This document shows, piece after piece, positions 53,570 through 63,575 of a DNA stretch of 64,000 bases. Position 1 is the first letter of the stretch. Each line of letters opens with the position of its first letter. Where the stretch lies: contig JAEEYQ010000017.1 of assembly GCA_016288215.1 (NCBI GenBank), positions 40,216 through 104,215 on the forward strand, in the 5' to 3' direction. The position numbers and the translations under genes were made by a program. The notes beneath the pieces were generated by a model. That model worked only from the letters and a program-made list of their open reading frames with translations. It did not search any database and was not told the origin of the DNA. This DNA comes from Lentisphaeria bacterium. Lineage in GTDB: Bacteria > Verrucomicrobiota > Lentisphaeria > Oligosphaerales > Oligosphaeraceae.

Positions 53570-55312
53570 ATGACAAGAGCCTTTCATTTTTCCATCGCCC
53601 TGATGATGGCGTGCAGCCTTCCTTCTGCACTTGCGGAGGAGGCCGCCCATCCCATTTTTTCCATGACCATTGACTTTTTGGACTATGTCTTCTTCGACAA
53701 GGAAGGGCCGACGGACATCTATCCTGTGGACGTCTATGAGCGGCGCATGCAGGAAATCGCCAGCTATGGGGTCAAAAAGATCTATCTGCGCGTCAACGTC
53801 TTAGGCCTAACTCTCTATCCCACAACGGTTTCCCTCCTCTATGGAGAAGGCCATGCCCACCATTGGTCCTACCCCGACGGCGTGAAGCGGCTGACGAAGA
53901 CCGTGCGCACCTACGATGTCTGTCAGGAGACCATCCGTCTGGCCCACAAATACGGCATGGAGGCGTGGGCATGGGATTCCCCCTTCGATGGTGGCATTGA
54001 GTTCACCCCCACGGAAGCGAATCGGGAAGCCTCGCTGGCCACAAAGAACCTGCCCCTGTGCGATCCGTTCTATATTGCTCATCCAGAATACTTTACCATG
54101 AAGGATCCCAAAAAGGCCTTTTGGCCAGACAAAGTGGAGGAGGCCAATCGGCAGGCCTTTGCCCACCCCATCGGCCGGATTGTGTGCCACGAGAAGGTCA
54201 AACGGGAGCCCATGCGTTTCAACAAAGACAATATCCGGCTCTTCATCAGCGACGACAATGTGGCCTATCGTCCCTACGACGGCCCGATGACCTTTGCCGC
54301 CACGCCGACGGAAGAAGGCTACAACGGCTTCACCCTAAGTGACTTAAACATAGACGCAAAGTATGTGAAAATCGGGGCGGCGGCGCCGTTTTCGGGCAAC
54401 GGCTATTCCATGGTGCTGTACAGCGGCGGTCCCAACGCGCGCGTCTTCAACGTCCGCGGAGAGCCCATCGCCGCCACATGGCGCTACAACAACAGCGGCA
54501 AAACAGGGACGGAGGGAAGTCTGGCCATGCAGGCCTTTGGAGACTGCGCCATGGACTACCCGAATTCTGAGACTGGCTTCATGCGCGGCGTGGAAGCCAC
54601 TCTGGGGCAATGGGTTATGGTCGGAATGTATGAATATGCGGTGCCGGAGACTCTGGCCCACCAGACCGCCCGCTTCGCCGAACTGGCGGCCTATCCCTTC
54701 GATGGATTCTACCTGAATTTCGGCACCCACTGCCGTGAGGAGCCGCAGGAGCAATTGGGTTACAACGAACCCATCCGACAGCTCTATCTGCAAAAATATG
54801 GCGTGGACATCTGGAAGGAGGAGGCCGACGTGGGCAAACTGCTCATGATCCGCGCCAATGCCATCGCCGACTTCTTCGCCGCCTGCAAGGCCTGTCTCGG
54901 CAGCCGTCCCCTCTTCGTCAACGGCCTGCCGCCCGCACCCCTCGGCCAGCGCCCTGTGTTCGACGAATACAACTCCTGCGTCAAAGTCAACATGCTGCCT
55001 TGGCTCTATCACCGCTACATCGCCGTGGACAAGTCCGTGGACGGCATCATGATGCACGGCGGCAACTTCGCGGAGCACTTCACCGACGCCATCACGGGGG
55101 GACGCCTCATCCGCCTCGGCCTCTGTCGCGAAGGCGCCCACATGCGGGTCAACAGCCAGCGGGGCACCTATGACATCCAAAAGGACCTGCAGGCCTGCCA
55201 TGAGGACTCCCGTCTGTCCGAAGTCGAACTGTACGAGGCCCTTGAATTCACCGCCAACCCCAAATTCAATGCGGTGCTGAAGTCCATTGCCCTTGGCGAA
55301 GCCGCTCCATGA
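53570..55312 (+). CDS. Secreted putative TIM-barrel glycosidase, paralogue of the 13-kb gene
   Basis: The 580-residue protein has a clear signal peptide (MTRAFHFSIALMMACSLPSA, then LA) and the same body as 13044-14840: DFLDYVFFDKEGPTDIY, LRVNVLGLTLYPTTVSLLYG, KTVRTYDVC, YGMEAWAWDS, a beta insert around 215-320, then LAAYPFDGFYLNFGTH, PPAPLGQRPV and ELYEALEF. The family is unnamed here; a glycoside hydrolase is the likely fold. TTGGAG precedes the ATG. The two paralogues are about 40 kb apart and differ over most positions, so the duplication is old. No transporter or regulator is nearby. Confidence 0.5.
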   Translation: MTRAFHFSIALMMACSLPSALAEEAAHPIFSMTIDFLDYVFFDKEGPTDIYPVDVYERRMQEIASYGVKKIYLRVNVLGLTLYPTTVSLLYGEGHAHHWSYPDGVKRLTKTVRTYDVCQETIRLAHKYGMEAWAWDSPFDGGIEFTPTEANREASLATKNLPLCDPFYIAHPEYFTMKDPKKAFWPDKVEEANRQAFAHPIGRIVCHEKVKREPMRFNKDNIRLFISDDNVAYRPYDGPMTFAATPTEEGYNGFTLSDLNIDAKYVKIGAAAPFSGNGYSMVLYSGGPNARVFNVRGEPIAATWRYNNSGKTGTEGSLAMQAFGDCAMDYPNSETGFMRGVEATLGQWVMVGMYEYAVPETLAHQTARFAELAAYPFDGFYLNFGTHCREEPQEQLGYNEPIRQLYLQKYGVDIWKEEADVGKLLMIRANAIADFFAACKACLGSRPLFVNGLPPAPLGQRPVFDEYNSCVKVNMLPWLYHRYIAVDKSVDGIMMHGGNFAEHFTDAITGGRLIRLGLCREGAHMRVNSQRGTYDIQKDLQACHEDSRLSEVELYEALEFTANPKFNAVLKSIALGEAAP

Positions 55313-55513
55313 CCCCTATATATAATAAAGGATAAAGGGATTTCCCTTGCATCTCCCTTTGGTGGATTCCGCCATGTTCCGCGGCAGGGGAAATTGCCAA
55401 GTGCATTTGTGCCATTATAGTAAGAGGTTGTGTCAACTGCAGGAGCAGGAAGGCACGAGACGGGCCATGGATTCAAGGGGCCCGGCCAGCCATCAACCAA
55501 GGGACAGCCATCT

Positions 55514-57604
55514 ATGGTCACAGAAGCCAATTCCGTTCCGGAACTGCCGGAGGCGACGGACTTTATCCGCGAAATCGTCAACCATGACATCCGTTCCGGC
55601 AAATACAAATTGGGGGACATCCGGACCCGCTTTCCCCCTGAGCCCAACGGCTATCTCCACATCGGACATGCCAAGGCCCTCAGCATCGATTTCAGCATCG
55701 CCCGCGAATACGGCGGCAAATGCACCCTTCGCATGGACGACACCAACCCCGTCAAGGAGGACACCGAATATGTGGACGCCATCATGGAGGATGTCCACTG
55801 GCTCGGTTTTGAATGGGAGGGGGATATCCGCTATGCCTCCGACTATTTCGAGAAGATGTATGAATATGCGTTAATACTTATCAACAAAGGACTTGCGTAT
55901 GTTGATGAGCAAAGTGCAGAGCAGATTCGCGAGACCCGTGGCACCTTGACGGAGCCGGGGAAGGAAAGCCCGTGGCGGAACCGCAGCGTGGAGGAGAATC
56001 TGGATCTGTTCAAGCGGATGCGGGCAGGGGAGTTTCCTGACGGATCGAAAGTTCTTCGGGCTAAGATAGATATGGCATCACCCAACCTGAATTTCCGTGA
56101 TCCGGTCATGTACCGCATCGCCCACGTCCCTCATCACCGTACGGGAAACAAATGGTGCATCTATCCCATGTACGATTGGGCCCATGGGCTGGAGGACTCC
56201 ATTGAAGGCGTCACTCACTCCCTCTGCTCTCTGGAGTTTGAGAACCATCGCCCCCTGTACGACTGGTTTTTGGTCCCGCTGCCCGTGCATCGCCCGCAGC
56301 AGATTGAATTCTCGCGTCTGAACCTGAACTACACAGTCATGAGCAAGCGGCTTCTGCGCCGTCTTGTGCAGGAGAACTATGTCAGCGGATGGGATGACCC
56401 CCGCATGCCCACGCTGCGCGGCCTGCGCCGCCGCGGCTACACGCCCACGGCCATCCACGCGTTCCTCAAGAAGGCGGGCGTCACCAAATACAACGGCATT
56501 ACGGATATCGCGTTGCTGGAGAGCAGTTTGCGCGATGAGCTGAACCAGACCGCCCCCCGCTACATGGCGGTGCTCAATCCCGTCAAGCTGGTCATCACCA
56601 ACTATCCGGATGGCGTGGTGGAGTGGCTGGACGCCGTGAACAATCCGGAAGACCCCGCCGCCGGCTCCCGCAAAATCCCCTTCAGCCGCGAGATTTTCAT
56701 TGATCAGGACGATTTCCGCGAAGAGCCGCCGCCAAAATACTTCCGTCTGGCCCCTGGAAAGGAAGTGCGGCTGCGTTGGGCCTATATCATCACCTGCACG
56801 GACGTGGTGCGGAACCCGGACGGCTCCATCGCCGAAATCCGTTGCACCTACGACGAAGGCAGCCGCGGCGGCAATCCCTCCGACGGCCATAAGGTCAAAG
56901 GCACCATCCATTGGGTGGAGGCCAGCAACGCGGTGGACGCGGAAGTCCGCCTCTACGACCGCCTTTTCAACAAGGAGGCCCCAGAGGATGTTCCTGAAGG
57001 AGAGGACTTTATCGTCAATCTCAATCCCGACTCCCTCCATGTGCTGAAGCACTGCAAATGCGAGCCGGCTCTGGGGGGACTGCCGCCGGAGACCCGAGTC
57101 CAATTCGAGCGGGTCGGCTATTTCTGCACGGACCGCGTGGAGCACAGCGCCGCGTCTCCCGTGTTCAACCGCACCGTCGGCCTAAAGGACAGCTGGGCCC
57201 GCATTGAGCAAAAGACCGCCGCTCCTGCCGCCGAAAAGGCACCAGCGGAGAAGAAGCCTGCCGAGAAGGCGCCGGCGAATGTGGCGCTCATCGGCATCGA
57301 CGATTTTGCGAAACTGCAGCTGAAAGTGGCGAAAGTCCTTGAGGCCGAGCCAGTTCCGGGAACGGACAAGCTGCTGAAGCTTCAGGTGGAATGCGATGGC
57401 AAGCGGCAAATTGTGGCCGGCATCGCCAAATTCTACACGCCGGAGCAGCTCATTGGCCGCTCCATCATCATTGTCGCCAATCTGAAGCCGGCGGAGCTCT
57501 GCGGCGTCACCTCCTGTGGCATGCTGCTGGCCGCGAAGCAGAAGAAGGAGCTGCGGTTGCTGACCGTGGATGGAGACATCGCCCCTGGCGCCACTGTCGG
57601 CTGA
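55514..57604 (+). CDS. glnS: Glutaminyl-tRNA synthetase with a C-terminal Trbp111/EMAP-type tRNA-binding domain
   Basis: The 696-residue protein is a complete class I Gln[19 protein letters not shown] (HIGH at 49-52), the TLRMDDTNP segment, [25 protein letters not shown]-equivalent VMSKRLL and the usual anticodon-binding beta domains up to about 565. A flexible Ala/Pro/Lys linker (566-589) then leads to about 107 residues beginning [20 protein letters not shown] and including [10 protein letters not shown] and [20 protein letters not shown]. That is the OB-fold domain of Trbp111, MetRS C-termini and EMAPII. The fusion should increase tRNA affinity. I know GlnRS fused to YqeY, not to this domain. 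The ATG at 55514 follows AAGGGA. Confidence 0.93.
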   Translation: MVTEANSVPELPEATDFIREIVNHDIRSGKYKLGDIRTRFPPEPNGYLHIGHAKALSIDFSIAREYGGKCTLRMDDTNPVKEDTEYVDAIMEDVHWLGFEWEGDIRYASDYFEKMYEYALILINKGLAYVDEQSAEQIRETRGTLTEPGKESPWRNRSVEENLDLFKRMRAGEFPDGSKVLRAKIDMASPNLNFRDPVMYRIAHVPHHRTGNKWCIYPMYDWAHGLEDSIEGVTHSLCSLEFENHRPLYDWFLVPLPVHRPQQIEFSRLNLNYTVMSKRLLRRLVQENYVSGWDDPRMPTLRGLRRRGYTPTAIHAFLKKAGVTKYNGITDIALLESSLRDELNQTAPRYMAVLNPVKLVITNYPDGVVEWLDAVNNPEDPAAGSRKIPFSREIFIDQDDFREEPPPKYFRLAPGKEVRLRWAYIITCTDVVRNPDGSIAEIRCTYDEGSRGGNPSDGHKVKGTIHWVEASNAVDAEVRLYDRLFNKEAPEDVPEGEDFIVNLNPDSLHVLKHCKCEPALGGLPPETRVQFERVGYFCTDRVEHSAASPVFNRTVGLKDSWARIEQKTAAPAAEKAPAEKKPAEKAPANVALIGIDDFAKLQLKVAKVLEAEPVPGTDKLLKLQVECDGKRQIVAGIAKFYTPEQLIGRSIIIVANLKPAELCGVTSCGMLLAAKQKKELRLLTVDGDIAPGATVG

Positions 57605-57657
57605 AATGTGCAAATCATTGTCAATCAGTAATTAGAAATTAAAAATAGGATTTATCA

Positions 57658-57680
57658 AAAGCCTCTGGGGCTTTCAGCCC
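57658..57680 (+). promoter_or_regulatory. Overlapping alternative hairpins in the pyrD leader
   Basis: AAAGCC (57658-57663) can pair with GGCTTT (57669-57674), or GGGCT (57668-57672) can pair with AGCCC (57676-57680). The two hairpins share GGCT, so only one can form. They end 11 bases before the pyrD ATG and may act as a small attenuator. Confidence 0.35.
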
Positions 57681-57691
57681 TTCTAGAGATT

Positions 57692-58612
57692 ATGGCAAAG
57701 ACAGAAGTGCAGCTGGCCGGGTTCCGCCTGCGGAATCCCATCATAACCGCCTCGGGGACATTTGGTTACGCAAGTGAATATGCGGACATCATCCCCTTGG
57801 AGAAGATTGGCGGCGTGACGGTGAAGGGCGTCTCTCCCTTCCCGTCCCACGGCAATCCCATGCCACGGGCCGTGGAGGTCTACGGCGGCATGCTCAATGC
57901 CATCGGTCTTCAGAACCCGGGCATCGACCGATTCATCGCCGATGCGCACTACCTCCCCTATCTGCGGACTCTGCCTTGTGCCGTCATCGTCAACATCTGG
58001 GGCCGCAGCATGGAGCAGTATGCGGAGGTCGCAGCTCGTCTGGAGCAGGAGAAGAAGGGCATCGCCGCATTGGAGATCAACATCTCCTGCCCCAACGTGA
58101 AGGAGGGCGGCATCATGTTCGGGACGGACAGGAACTTGGCCGCCCAAGTGGTGAGCGCCGTCCGCAAGGCCACGACCCTGCCCCTCATCACCAAGCTCAG
58201 CCCCGGCGTCGCCAACATCGGCGATTTTGCAAAAGCCGTTGTGGACGCCGGCAGCGACATGGTCTCCCTCATCAATACGCTCGCCGGCATGTCCATTGAC
58301 ATCGAAGCCCGCCGTTTCCGCATCGCGAACCGCACGGGCGGCTTCAGCGGCCCCGCCCTGAAGCCAATCGCCGTCCGCATGGTCTACGAGGCGCGGAGGG
58401 CCGTCAGCGTCCCCATCATCGGCATGGGCGGCATTCAAAGCGCAGAAGATGTCATCGAATTCATGATGGCTGGCGCAAATGCTTGCGCTGTAGGAACTTA
58501 CACATTCAGCAACCCCATGGGCCCCGTGGAGATCGCTGACGGCGTCAACGCATGGCTGGATAACCACGGCATTGCCGACATCCGCGACATCGTCGGCGTC
58601 ATGCAAGACTGA
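57692..58612 (+). CDS. pyrD: Dihydroorotate dehydrogenase (class 1, catalytic subunit)
   Basis: PyrD oxidises dihydroorotate to orotate in pyrimidine synthesis. The 306-residue protein has NPIITASGTFGY, VKGVSPFPSHGNPMPR, NAIGLQNPG, the catalytic-loop cysteine in INISCPNVKEGG (C133), GDFAKAVVDAGSDMVSLINT and IIGMGGIQSAEDVIEFMMAG. The cysteine base and length mark a class 1B enzyme, which normally works with a PyrK subunit that is not in the window. No clear ribosome binding site precedes the ATG. Confidence 0.94.
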   Translation: MAKTEVQLAGFRLRNPIITASGTFGYASEYADIIPLEKIGGVTVKGVSPFPSHGNPMPRAVEVYGGMLNAIGLQNPGIDRFIADAHYLPYLRTLPCAVIVNIWGRSMEQYAEVAARLEQEKKGIAALEINISCPNVKEGGIMFGTDRNLAAQVVSAVRKATTLPLITKLSPGVANIGDFAKAVVDAGSDMVSLINTLAGMSIDIEARRFRIANRTGGFSGPALKPIAVRMVYEARRAVSVPIIGMGGIQSAEDVIEFMMAGANACAVGTYTFSNPMGPVEIADGVNAWLDNHGIADIRDIVGVMQD

Positions 58613-58675
58613 CTCCCTTCTGCTAAATATCGTCAACTTCTTCCTCCAAAATGATTTACATAAAAGGATAGAGAC

Positions 58676-59419
58676 ATGAGGCTATTCTGTCCATTGTGCG
58701 ATCGGGAACTCAAGCCGGAAGACGTGAACTTGGCGAAGGACACAGGGTACTGTCCGGTCTGCAAGGAGATGTTTTCCCTGACGCCCCTCATGGAGGCGGT
58801 GAACAATGAGGAGGACCATCAGGAGGATGCGGAGTTGCTTCGCAAGGGGCCGCCCAAAGGGGTGACCCTCAAGCAAGATGGGCGGGAAATCATCGTCATC
58901 GCCCACCAGTCCCGGGCCACCTGCCTCTTTCTCATCCCCTTCATGTGCTTTTGGAGCGGACTTTCCCTCGGGGGGCTCTATGGCACGCAGATCTACAAAG
59001 GGGAATTCAGTCTTGGACAGTCCCTGTTCGGAATCCCCTTTCTTGCAGGAACGGCCCTTATGTTAGGCGCCGTCCTCCATAGTCTCTTTGGCACGGTCAT
59101 GCTGCGCATCCATGAAAACGGCATCATCCTGCGCAGCACATGGTTCCGCCCTGTCTCCATGGATGCGGCGCGTTCCACCGGCATTGGACTTCAGAACACC
59201 AGCCGAAACGGACAATGGGCCTGGAGCGAGCTGAAGTCCGTCAGATGTCTTCGGAACAAGGCGACGAGGGACGAGAACGACGCCGGCGCCGGCGACGACG
59301 AGGTGGACCTCCGCACCACCATCGCCCTGCCAACGCTTCCCTATTTCCGCCAGCGCTTCCTGCTGGCGGTCGTCCGGGAGGCCGCCTATCGCAAGGGCAT
59401 CCGCCTGAAGGAGCTGTGA
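58676..59419 (+). CDS. Hypothetical zinc-ribbon membrane protein
   Basis: The 247-residue protein begins with a zinc ribbon: CPLC (C5, C8) and CPVC (C26, C29). After an acidic stretch come two membrane segments (about 79-103 and 113-140), then a basic-to-acidic cytoplasmic or periplasmic part with TRDENDAGAGDDEVD. I cannot name a function. A ribosome binding site AAAGGATAGA precedes the ATG. The next gene is an unrelated membrane protein about 210 bases away. Confidence 0.6.
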   Translation: MRLFCPLCDRELKPEDVNLAKDTGYCPVCKEMFSLTPLMEAVNNEEDHQEDAELLRKGPPKGVTLKQDGREIIVIAHQSRATCLFLIPFMCFWSGLSLGGLYGTQIYKGEFSLGQSLFGIPFLAGTALMLGAVLHSLFGTVMLRIHENGIILRSTWFRPVSMDAARSTGIGLQNTSRNGQWAWSELKSVRCLRNKATRDENDAGAGDDEVDLRTTIALPTLPYFRQRFLLAVVREAAYRKGIRLKEL

Positions 59420-59628
59420 CGACGCCAATCGGATTGATGGAGCCGCTGGTGGAGGAAATGAGCTGGAAAGGAGCGGCTTTTTCGTTGACAAGGAGAAAAT
59501 GTCCATCATATTAAGTCCTTGGACATGATGAAATGGATTCATGGCCGTCGCGTGGAATCATTGGGGGAAGCGCCACGGCCATCCGTCAATTGACCAAGGC
59601 AACACGGGATAGACTAAGGAGTTCTGCA

Positions 59629-60828
59629 ATGGCAAATTACAAAACCACAACCACCCATTCGTGGGGAAGCCGTTTGGGAAATGCCGTCAAGGGGATTTTC
59701 ATTGGAATCATACTGTTTGTGGCGGGTTTTCCGGTGCTGTGGATGAACGAGGGGCGGGCGGTGCGCCAAACCCGCGCGTTGAAGGAAGGGGAGAGCAATG
59801 TGGTGTCCGTCAGCGCGGACACCGTGGAGGCGGCCAACGAGGGGACGCTTATCCATGCCAGCGCGCAGGCTGAGACGGCGGATGAGCTGGTTCTTCCCGT
59901 GTTGGGCATTCGTGCCAACGCCATTGCGCTGTTTGCCGAGACGGAAATCTACCAATGGGTGGAGCACAGCAGCTCCAAAACCAAGAAGAAACTGGGCGGC
60001 TCGGAGGAAGAGGAAACCACCTATACCTATGAAAAGGAATGGGTTCGGCAGCCGGTTGACTCCAACTCCTTCGAGGATCCTGAAGCCCGTACCGCCAACA
60101 AGAACGTGGGTGCCATCAGCGAAAGTCTGAGAGACAAGGCGGTCTTCGCGGACAATGTCCGTTTCGGCGCCTTTCGGCTCACATCGGACATCATCAAGAG
60201 GATAGGCGAACAGAAGCCCTATGCGTTTTCCGCAGACACCGTCCTTCCGGCGGAGTTGGGCAAAGGGGCGACCGTCGATGGAAGCACTGTCTACATTCCC
60301 TATGGAGCGGCGACGGAAGGAGGAGCGGCCGGCTCTTCCGCCGCTCCGCAGATTGGAGACCTGCGGGTGACAGTGTCAATGATTCTGCCCCACGAGATCA
60401 GTTTGGTCGCCGTCCAGAAGGGGGATTCCTTTGTGCCATATGTGGCCAAGAACGGCAACACGCTGCTTCTTGTGCAGGACGGCCTTCGCAGCGCCCAGGA
60501 GATGTTTGCCTCCGCCAAAAGAGCTAACACCCTCATCACGTGGCTGTTGCGTCTGCTTGGGTTCCTGCTGATGTTCATTGGCGTCAAGATGTTCTTTGCC
60601 CCGCTGGTGGTTCTTGCGGATGTGGTGCCCTTCCTTGGCAAGATCGGCAACATCGGCACGTCTCTGGTGGCGGGTGTTGTGGCGGGAGTCTGCGCGGTGG
60701 TGACCATCGCTGTGGCATGGATTGCCTATCGTCCCGTGCTTGGCGTGCTGCTGCTGGCCGTGGCGGTCGCCCTGATTGTCCTTTTCATGAAAAAGGCCGC
60801 CGCCGCGAAGGCAGGAGCCGCCGCATAG
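59629..60828 (+). CDS. TMEM43-family membrane protein
   Basis: The 399-residue protein has one N-terminal membrane segment (GNAVKGIFIGIILFVAGFPV then LW, about 17-38), the NEGRAV motif typical of TMEM43 proteins (VLWMNEGRAVRQTRALKEGE), a long extracytoplasmic domain and a set of three or four membrane segments at the end (residues about 300-385). Members of this family are present in many bacteria and in animal nuclear envelopes; the bacterial role is unknown. The ATG at 59629 follows AAGGAG seven bases upstream. Confidence 0.8.
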   Translation: MANYKTTTTHSWGSRLGNAVKGIFIGIILFVAGFPVLWMNEGRAVRQTRALKEGESNVVSVSADTVEAANEGTLIHASAQAETADELVLPVLGIRANAIALFAETEIYQWVEHSSSKTKKKLGGSEEEETTYTYEKEWVRQPVDSNSFEDPEARTANKNVGAISESLRDKAVFADNVRFGAFRLTSDIIKRIGEQKPYAFSADTVLPAELGKGATVDGSTVYIPYGAATEGGAAGSSAAPQIGDLRVTVSMILPHEISLVAVQKGDSFVPYVAKNGNTLLLVQDGLRSAQEMFASAKRANTLITWLLRLLGFLLMFIGVKMFFAPLVVLADVVPFLGKIGNIGTSLVAGVVAGVCAVVTIAVAWIAYRPVLGVLLLAVAVALIVLFMKKAAAAKAGAAA

Positions 60829-60855
60829 CGGACTTTTTCGCTACAGGATTTGCAA

Positions 60856-61722
60856 ATGATTGATTTACACTGTCATAGCACAGCTTCAGATGGAACGGTC
60901 AGCCCTTGCGATCTTCCACGGCTGGCCTCGACCATGGGAATCCATGCCATCGCCTTGACGGACCATGACACGGTTGCGGGACTGGAGCTGTTCCAGGAGG
61001 CCGCCAAGGAGTTTCCCCAGCTGGAATGCATTCCGGGCATTGAGCTGGCCGGCGTTGTGGAATGCGGTGAACACCTGCACATTGTGGGGCTCTTTGTGGA
61101 CCGTAAGGGTTCCGCGCTGCTGGAACTTGCGAAGGAGCAGGAACTTGCACGAAAGGAACGCAATGAGAAGATTCTGGAGAAATTGACCAAATTGGGGAAG
61201 CCCCTGACATTGGAGGAGGTCATCGCCATGGTGCCGCCGGGGACCGTCATTGGCCGACCCCACATCGCCAACGCCATGGTGGCGCATAAGTATTGCTACA
61301 CCGCCAAATACGCCTTTGAGCGCTACATTGGCAGGGGCAAGACGGCTTATGTGGGCCGGCAGCTTCCTCCCGTGTCCCGTTGCATCCAGGCCATACACGA
61401 CGCCGGCGGATTGGCCATTTGGGCCCATCCCATGACCGCCAACAGCATGACGCTGTCCAAATGCCATCGGCGCATTGAGGAGATGATGCCCTATGGACTG
61501 GACGGCATTGAGGCGTATTATCCGGAGCATACGCAAGTGCGGACTGGCCATGTGCTCAATCTGGCCAAGGAGTTCGGTCTGCTGGTCAGCGGCGGCACGG
61601 ATTTCCATGGACGAAACATGCCCAACATCAGCATCGGATATGGATACGGCGGCCACTACCATGTGCCGGACTCCCTGCTGATTCCCATGCGCGAGCGGCT
61701 GGCCGCCTCTGGCACCCCATGA
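60856..61722 (+). CDS. PHP-domain phosphoesterase (YciV/RNase AM-like)
   Basis: The 288-residue protein has the four PHP metal motifs: IDLHCHSTASDG, LTDHDTVAG, the IPGIELAG/HLHIVGLFVD pair and SGGTDFHG near the end, plus GRPHIANAMV and IWAHPM. Related proteins act as 3',5'-nucleoside bisphosphate phosphatases or 5'-to-3' exoribonucleases. The ATG at 60856 is preferred; a TTG two codons earlier is an alternative. The stop overlaps the next start (ATGA), so the two genes are one transcript. Confidence 0.9.
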   Translation: MIDLHCHSTASDGTVSPCDLPRLASTMGIHAIALTDHDTVAGLELFQEAAKEFPQLECIPGIELAGVVECGEHLHIVGLFVDRKGSALLELAKEQELARKERNEKILEKLTKLGKPLTLEEVIAMVPPGTVIGRPHIANAMVAHKYCYTAKYAFERYIGRGKTAYVGRQLPPVSRCIQAIHDAGGLAIWAHPMTANSMTLSKCHRRIEEMMPYGLDGIEAYYPEHTQVRTGHVLNLAKEFGLLVSGGTDFHGRNMPNISIGYGYGGHYHVPDSLLIPMRERLAASGTP

Positions 61723-63575
61723 ATATCCTGCTGGTCACCCCTCCACTGCTTCAGCCTAACACTCCCTATCCGGCCACGCCGGTGCTGACCGGCTATTTGA
61801 AACGGCAGGGCATTGATGCACGGCAGCGGGATCTGTCCTTGGAGCTGGCGTTGAAAATGTTCACGCCAGAGACGTTGGATACGGCTGCCCAGGCCGCCGC
61901 GGCGCATCGCGGGGGCGGCGATGATGACCCTTTGGCCTTCTTTTTGGACAGCATTGAGGACTACAAGCGGACCATTCTTCCGGTCATCCGTTTCCTTCAG
62001 GGGAAAAATTCCGCGTTGGCATGGCGGCTGGCTGCCCGAACCTTCCTTCCGGAGGGACCGTTCTTCGCCGCCATGGATGAAGAGGACGCCCAAACTGGCG
62101 GCGATGGAAACGGCGGCGCCATGGCCGCCAGCTTCGGCTCCATGGGCATCACGGACAAGGCGCGTTATTTCGCCACCCTTTATCTTGACGATGTGTCATC
62201 GTTCCTCTCCCAGGCCCTGGATCCCGATTTCGCCTTTGGCCGTTATGGAGAGCGGCTTGCCGTCTCTCTTCCCTCCTTCACCCCTTTGCACAATCGGCTG
62301 AACCGTCCAAAACCCACCTATGTGGACCAGCTCATTGATCAGCTGGCGGACAGTCTGCTGACCGAAGGCGAGCCGCCGGAAGTCCTTGGCATCACCGTGC
62401 CTTTCCCCGGCACCCTCTATGGCGCCCTCCGCATCGCAAAACGAATCCGCAGGACAGCGCCGCAAATCAAAATTGTCCTTGGGGGCGGCTATGTCAATTC
62501 GGAGCTGCGGGACATTGAGGACATGCGCATCTTTGACTATGTCCATGTCCTTTCCTATGATGAAGGGTGCATCCCCTTGACGGCGCTGATGAAAGGCCAG
62601 CTCCGCCCCGCCGAGGAGAGAGACCGAGATGTTCCAGGTCATTTGCTAACGCGAGACGGCACTCTGCTGCCGCCGGGGAACGGCCAGGCTGAAATGCCAT
62701 TAGTTCCTGATTATGAAGGTCTTATGATTTCAGACTATTTGTCTGTCGTGGAAATGCCCAATCCTCTGCACCGCATCTGGACCGATGGCACGTGGCTGAA
62801 GATGCAGCTGGCCCAAGGCTGCTATTGGCACCGCTGCGCCTTCTGCGATGTGGCTTTGGACTACATTTGCCGCTACTGCCCCGGAACGCCGTCGGACATT
62901 GTGGACGCCATGGAGCGGCTGGTTCGGCAAACCGGACAGACTGGCTTCCACTTCACAGACGAAGCCCTCGCACCCTCCCTTCTGGCCGCCGTGTCAAAGG
63001 AGATTCTCCGCCGTGGACTGGCCGTCTCGTGGTGGGGGAACATCCGATTCGAGACGGCGTTTACGGCGGAAATCGCCCAACTGATGGCAGACGCCGGCTG
63101 CATCGCCGTCAGTGGCGGGTTGGAATGCGCCAACGACCGTCTTCTCAAGCTGATGAACAAAGGCATCACGCTATCCAGTTCACTGCGGGTCTTTCAGGCG
63201 TTTGCCGACGCGGGCATTCTTGTGCATACCTATCTAATGTATGCTTTTCCGACAGAAACAAAAAACGAGGCTCTGGACGCCTTGGACTTCGTCCGCGGCT
63301 GTTTCGCCAAAGGGTTGGTTCAGTCCGCCTTCTGGCACCGCTTCGCATTGACGGCCCATAGTGTCATCGCCAAAAATCCGGCCCAATTTGGCATCACAGT
63401 CACGGAACCGCCCTGCCATCCCCGCTTCGCCCTCAATGAACTGCGGTATGTGGAAGAAGGGGCCCCCGATTGGGACCGCATTGGCAAGGTGTTGGAGACC
63501 GCCCTCTATAACTTTATGACAGGCAGGGGTTTAGACATTTCTGCACGGAAGTGGTGCCGCATGTTGGGGGCATAG
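61719..63575 (+). CDS. B12-binding-domain radical SAM protein with a CX4CX2C motif
   Basis: The 618-residue protein begins MNILLVTPPLLQPNTPYPAT, and a cobalamin-binding-like Rossmann region (VLGITVPFPGTLYGALRIAK then IKIVLGGGYVN) precedes the radical SAM core. The cluster motif is GCYWHRCAFC (C368, C373, C376): CX4CX2C instead of the usual CX3CX2C, followed by CRYC. Later GNIRFETAF and VSGGLECANDRLLKLMNKGI are typical SAM-barrel segments. The reaction and substrate are unknown; methylation or lipid-type chemistry is the usual guess for this class. It overlaps the PHP gene by four bases. Confidence 0.88.
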   Translation: MNILLVTPPLLQPNTPYPATPVLTGYLKRQGIDARQRDLSLELALKMFTPETLDTAAQAAAAHRGGGDDDPLAFFLDSIEDYKRTILPVIRFLQGKNSALAWRLAARTFLPEGPFFAAMDEEDAQTGGDGNGGAMAASFGSMGITDKARYFATLYLDDVSSFLSQALDPDFAFGRYGERLAVSLPSFTPLHNRLNRPKPTYVDQLIDQLADSLLTEGEPPEVLGITVPFPGTLYGALRIAKRIRRTAPQIKIVLGGGYVNSELRDIEDMRIFDYVHVLSYDEGCIPLTALMKGQLRPAEERDRDVPGHLLTRDGTLLPPGNGQAEMPLVPDYEGLMISDYLSVVEMPNPLHRIWTDGTWLKMQLAQGCYWHRCAFCDVALDYICRYCPGTPSDIVDAMERLVRQTGQTGFHFTDEALAPSLLAAVSKEILRRGLAVSWWGNIRFETAFTAEIAQLMADAGCIAVSGGLECANDRLLKLMNKGITLSSSLRVFQAFADAGILVHTYLMYAFPTETKNEALDALDFVRGCFAKGLVQSAFWHRFALTAHSVIAKNPAQFGITVTEPPCHPRFALNELRYVEEGAPDWDRIGKVLETALYNFMTGRGLDISARKWCRMLGA

